A DNA stretch of 22,747 nt, from positions 1 through 22,747 of the IMG/VR virus record IMGVR_UViG_3300034082_000141, one strand, 5' to 3'. Below the pieces are notes generated by a model. That model was not told the DNA's origin. It was given only the letters and a program-made list of their open reading frames with translations, and searched no databases. The translations under genes were made by a program, and so were the position numbers. The DNA is from a virus. Shown here piece after piece: positions 21,939 to 22,747 of this stretch (positions are counted from its first letter, which is position 1; each line of letters opens with the position of its first letter).

Positions 21939-22747
21939 TAGCGTCTGCCATCATTTCTGATGTCGATTCGTGGGGTGCCTAACTGCCATGAGACGCCAAG
22001 CTCAGTTGACTCAACCCTAAATGCCATCTGTCGTCCCCGCAGGCGGGTGTACACCTGACCGTCAAACTCTTGGATGTTATACGCACGGGATGCGGCGTAG
22101 TTATCATCGCTTTGGACTCGCGGGTTGGCTGAAGAACCGTACGGCGCACCAGAGTTCTGCCGTGGCTTAATGGTCATCGTGACATAGGGCTGGTTTACGT
22201 TCGAGCCGTTGAAGTTAATGTCAGGCAGGATACGCCACACAAACCCAAAGTTATGCCCGTCACCAATGTCAAAGTCAGACGACTGAATGTAGGCACTGAT
22301 TGGTACTGGGGATAACCCTGCTACGTCATCAACGTTGGATTCATGGAACAAGATGCGCTCGTTGTAGTCAGCAGCCATTGGGAACTGACGGATACCCGAA
22401 TCAAGCCAAGCCGTGCGGCTCATTGTGCCGTAATACCAAACCTTGTCGAGGTAGTTATAGATCACGTACTTATCCACAACGTTCGAGTTGGTTGAGCAGT
22501 AGAACCACCAAACCTCGTTATAACCCTCATTGCTGCCTGCAAAGATCTGGTATGACTGATCCTTGTTTATATCGTTAAAGATATATTGGCGCAACGAACA
22601 AGGCAGTGTTTCAACACGACCGGAGTATTGGTAGAACTTTCCGTCGCCCATCCAGTACGTGATGTTGTTAATCGTAATGGCTGAGTTCGGCGAGATGATG
22701 GAGATGTTGTCCATCAAAATATCAAACTTGTAGACGTAGGGCGGTCC
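21938..22747 (-). CDS. tail nozzle-like protein (T7 gp12 position), 5'-partial
   Basis: Probable tail tube nozzle or tail-associated structural protein. The frame is open to the right edge; reading continues upstream through PPYVYKFDILMDN, so only the C-terminal 270 residues are present and a TTG at 22715-22717 is internal. Seen: repeated beta segments with aromatic turns (ITYWMGDGKFYQYSG, NEVWWFYCSTNSN, VIYNYLDKVWYYGT), SSDFDIGDGHNFGFVWRI, and a C-terminus with RGRQMAFRVES, ISWQLG-like GVSWQLGTPRIDIR and NDGRR. The recurrence of W/Y-rich strands suggests a beta-propeller, like T7 gp12. The nozzle role rests on synteny and this pattern; the exact family is not certain. Confidence 0.7.
   Translation of the reverse strand, partial: GPPYVYKFDILMDNISIISPNSAITINNITYWMGDGKFYQYSGRVETLPCSLRQYIFNDINKDQSYQIFAGSNEGYNEVWWFYCSTNSNVVDKYVIYNYLDKVWYYGTMSRTAWLDSGIRQFPMAADYNERILFHESNVDDVAGLSPVPISAYIQSSDFDIGDGHNFGFVWRILPDINFNGSNVNQPYVTMTIKPRQNSGAPYGSSANPRVQSDDNYAASRAYNIQEFDGQVYTRLRGRQMAFRVESTELGVSWQLGTPRIDIRNDGRR

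Noticed and set aside
1-22747. CRISPR arrays, insertion sequences, integrase or attachment sites
   Set aside because: No spaced direct repeats, no transposase or integrase motifs and no terminal inverted repeats were seen.

Overview
This window is one contiguous piece of a tailed double-stranded DNA bacteriophage genome, most likely a short-tailed (podovirus-type) phage distantly related to the T7 supergroup. Evidence for this is a family A DNA polymerase, dense overlapping genes on two convergent blocks, and a late block whose order (tail nozzle-like, fibre, GNAT-like protein, then three proteins of increasing size ending in a 1935-residue giant) resembles T7 gp12, gp13, gp14, gp15 and gp16. 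The host cannot be named from the sequence. GGAG-type ribosome binding sites and a near-consensus sigma70 promoter point to a bacterium with ordinary Shine-Dalgarno and sigma70 signals. No terminase, portal, major capsid, lysis, integrase, tRNA or CRISPR element was found, so both ends of the genome continue outside the window.

Left block, plus strand, 1 to about 10846: DNA replication and early genes. It opens inside a polA-type polymerase. Then come eight or nine small, translationally coupled genes (1224-3365) of mostly unknown function, including a 34-residue one-helix membrane protein and a winged-helix protein. Next are a Cas4/RecB-like PD-(D/E)XK nuclease with four cysteines, a small basic HNH-like protein, a structured gap, a SNF2-type superfamily 2 helicase, a conserved coiled-coil protein, a zinc-type single-stranded-DNA-binding candidate with an acidic tail, a small helix-turn-helix protein, and a 952-residue primase-helicase. 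Together these could supply primer synthesis, unwinding, strand coating, polymerisation and recombination without a DnaB or gp4 helicase. The block ends at a strong intrinsic terminator at 10894-10920.

Right block, minus strand, 22747 down to 10919: virion genes, transcribed leftward as one tightly packed series. They encode a tail nozzle-like protein, a probable fibre, a glycine-rich virion protein, a GNAT-like protein, two probable internal-core proteins, and a giant ejection protein carrying a HEXXH metallopeptidase motif.

The most unusual non-coding feature is an 83-base element at 7753-7835 between the helix-turn-helix gene and the primase-helicase. It can form a perfect three-way junction, and one of its loops is exactly complementary to the primase-helicase ribosome binding region. 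Its junction strands (GGAAG and ACCGAAG) recall glutamine riboswitches, in a topologically permuted order. A second structured gap (4398-4620) precedes the SNF2 helicase gene. The polymerase has a leucine at the E. coli 762 position and HDA instead of HDE in motif C, which places it among unusual viral family A polymerases.
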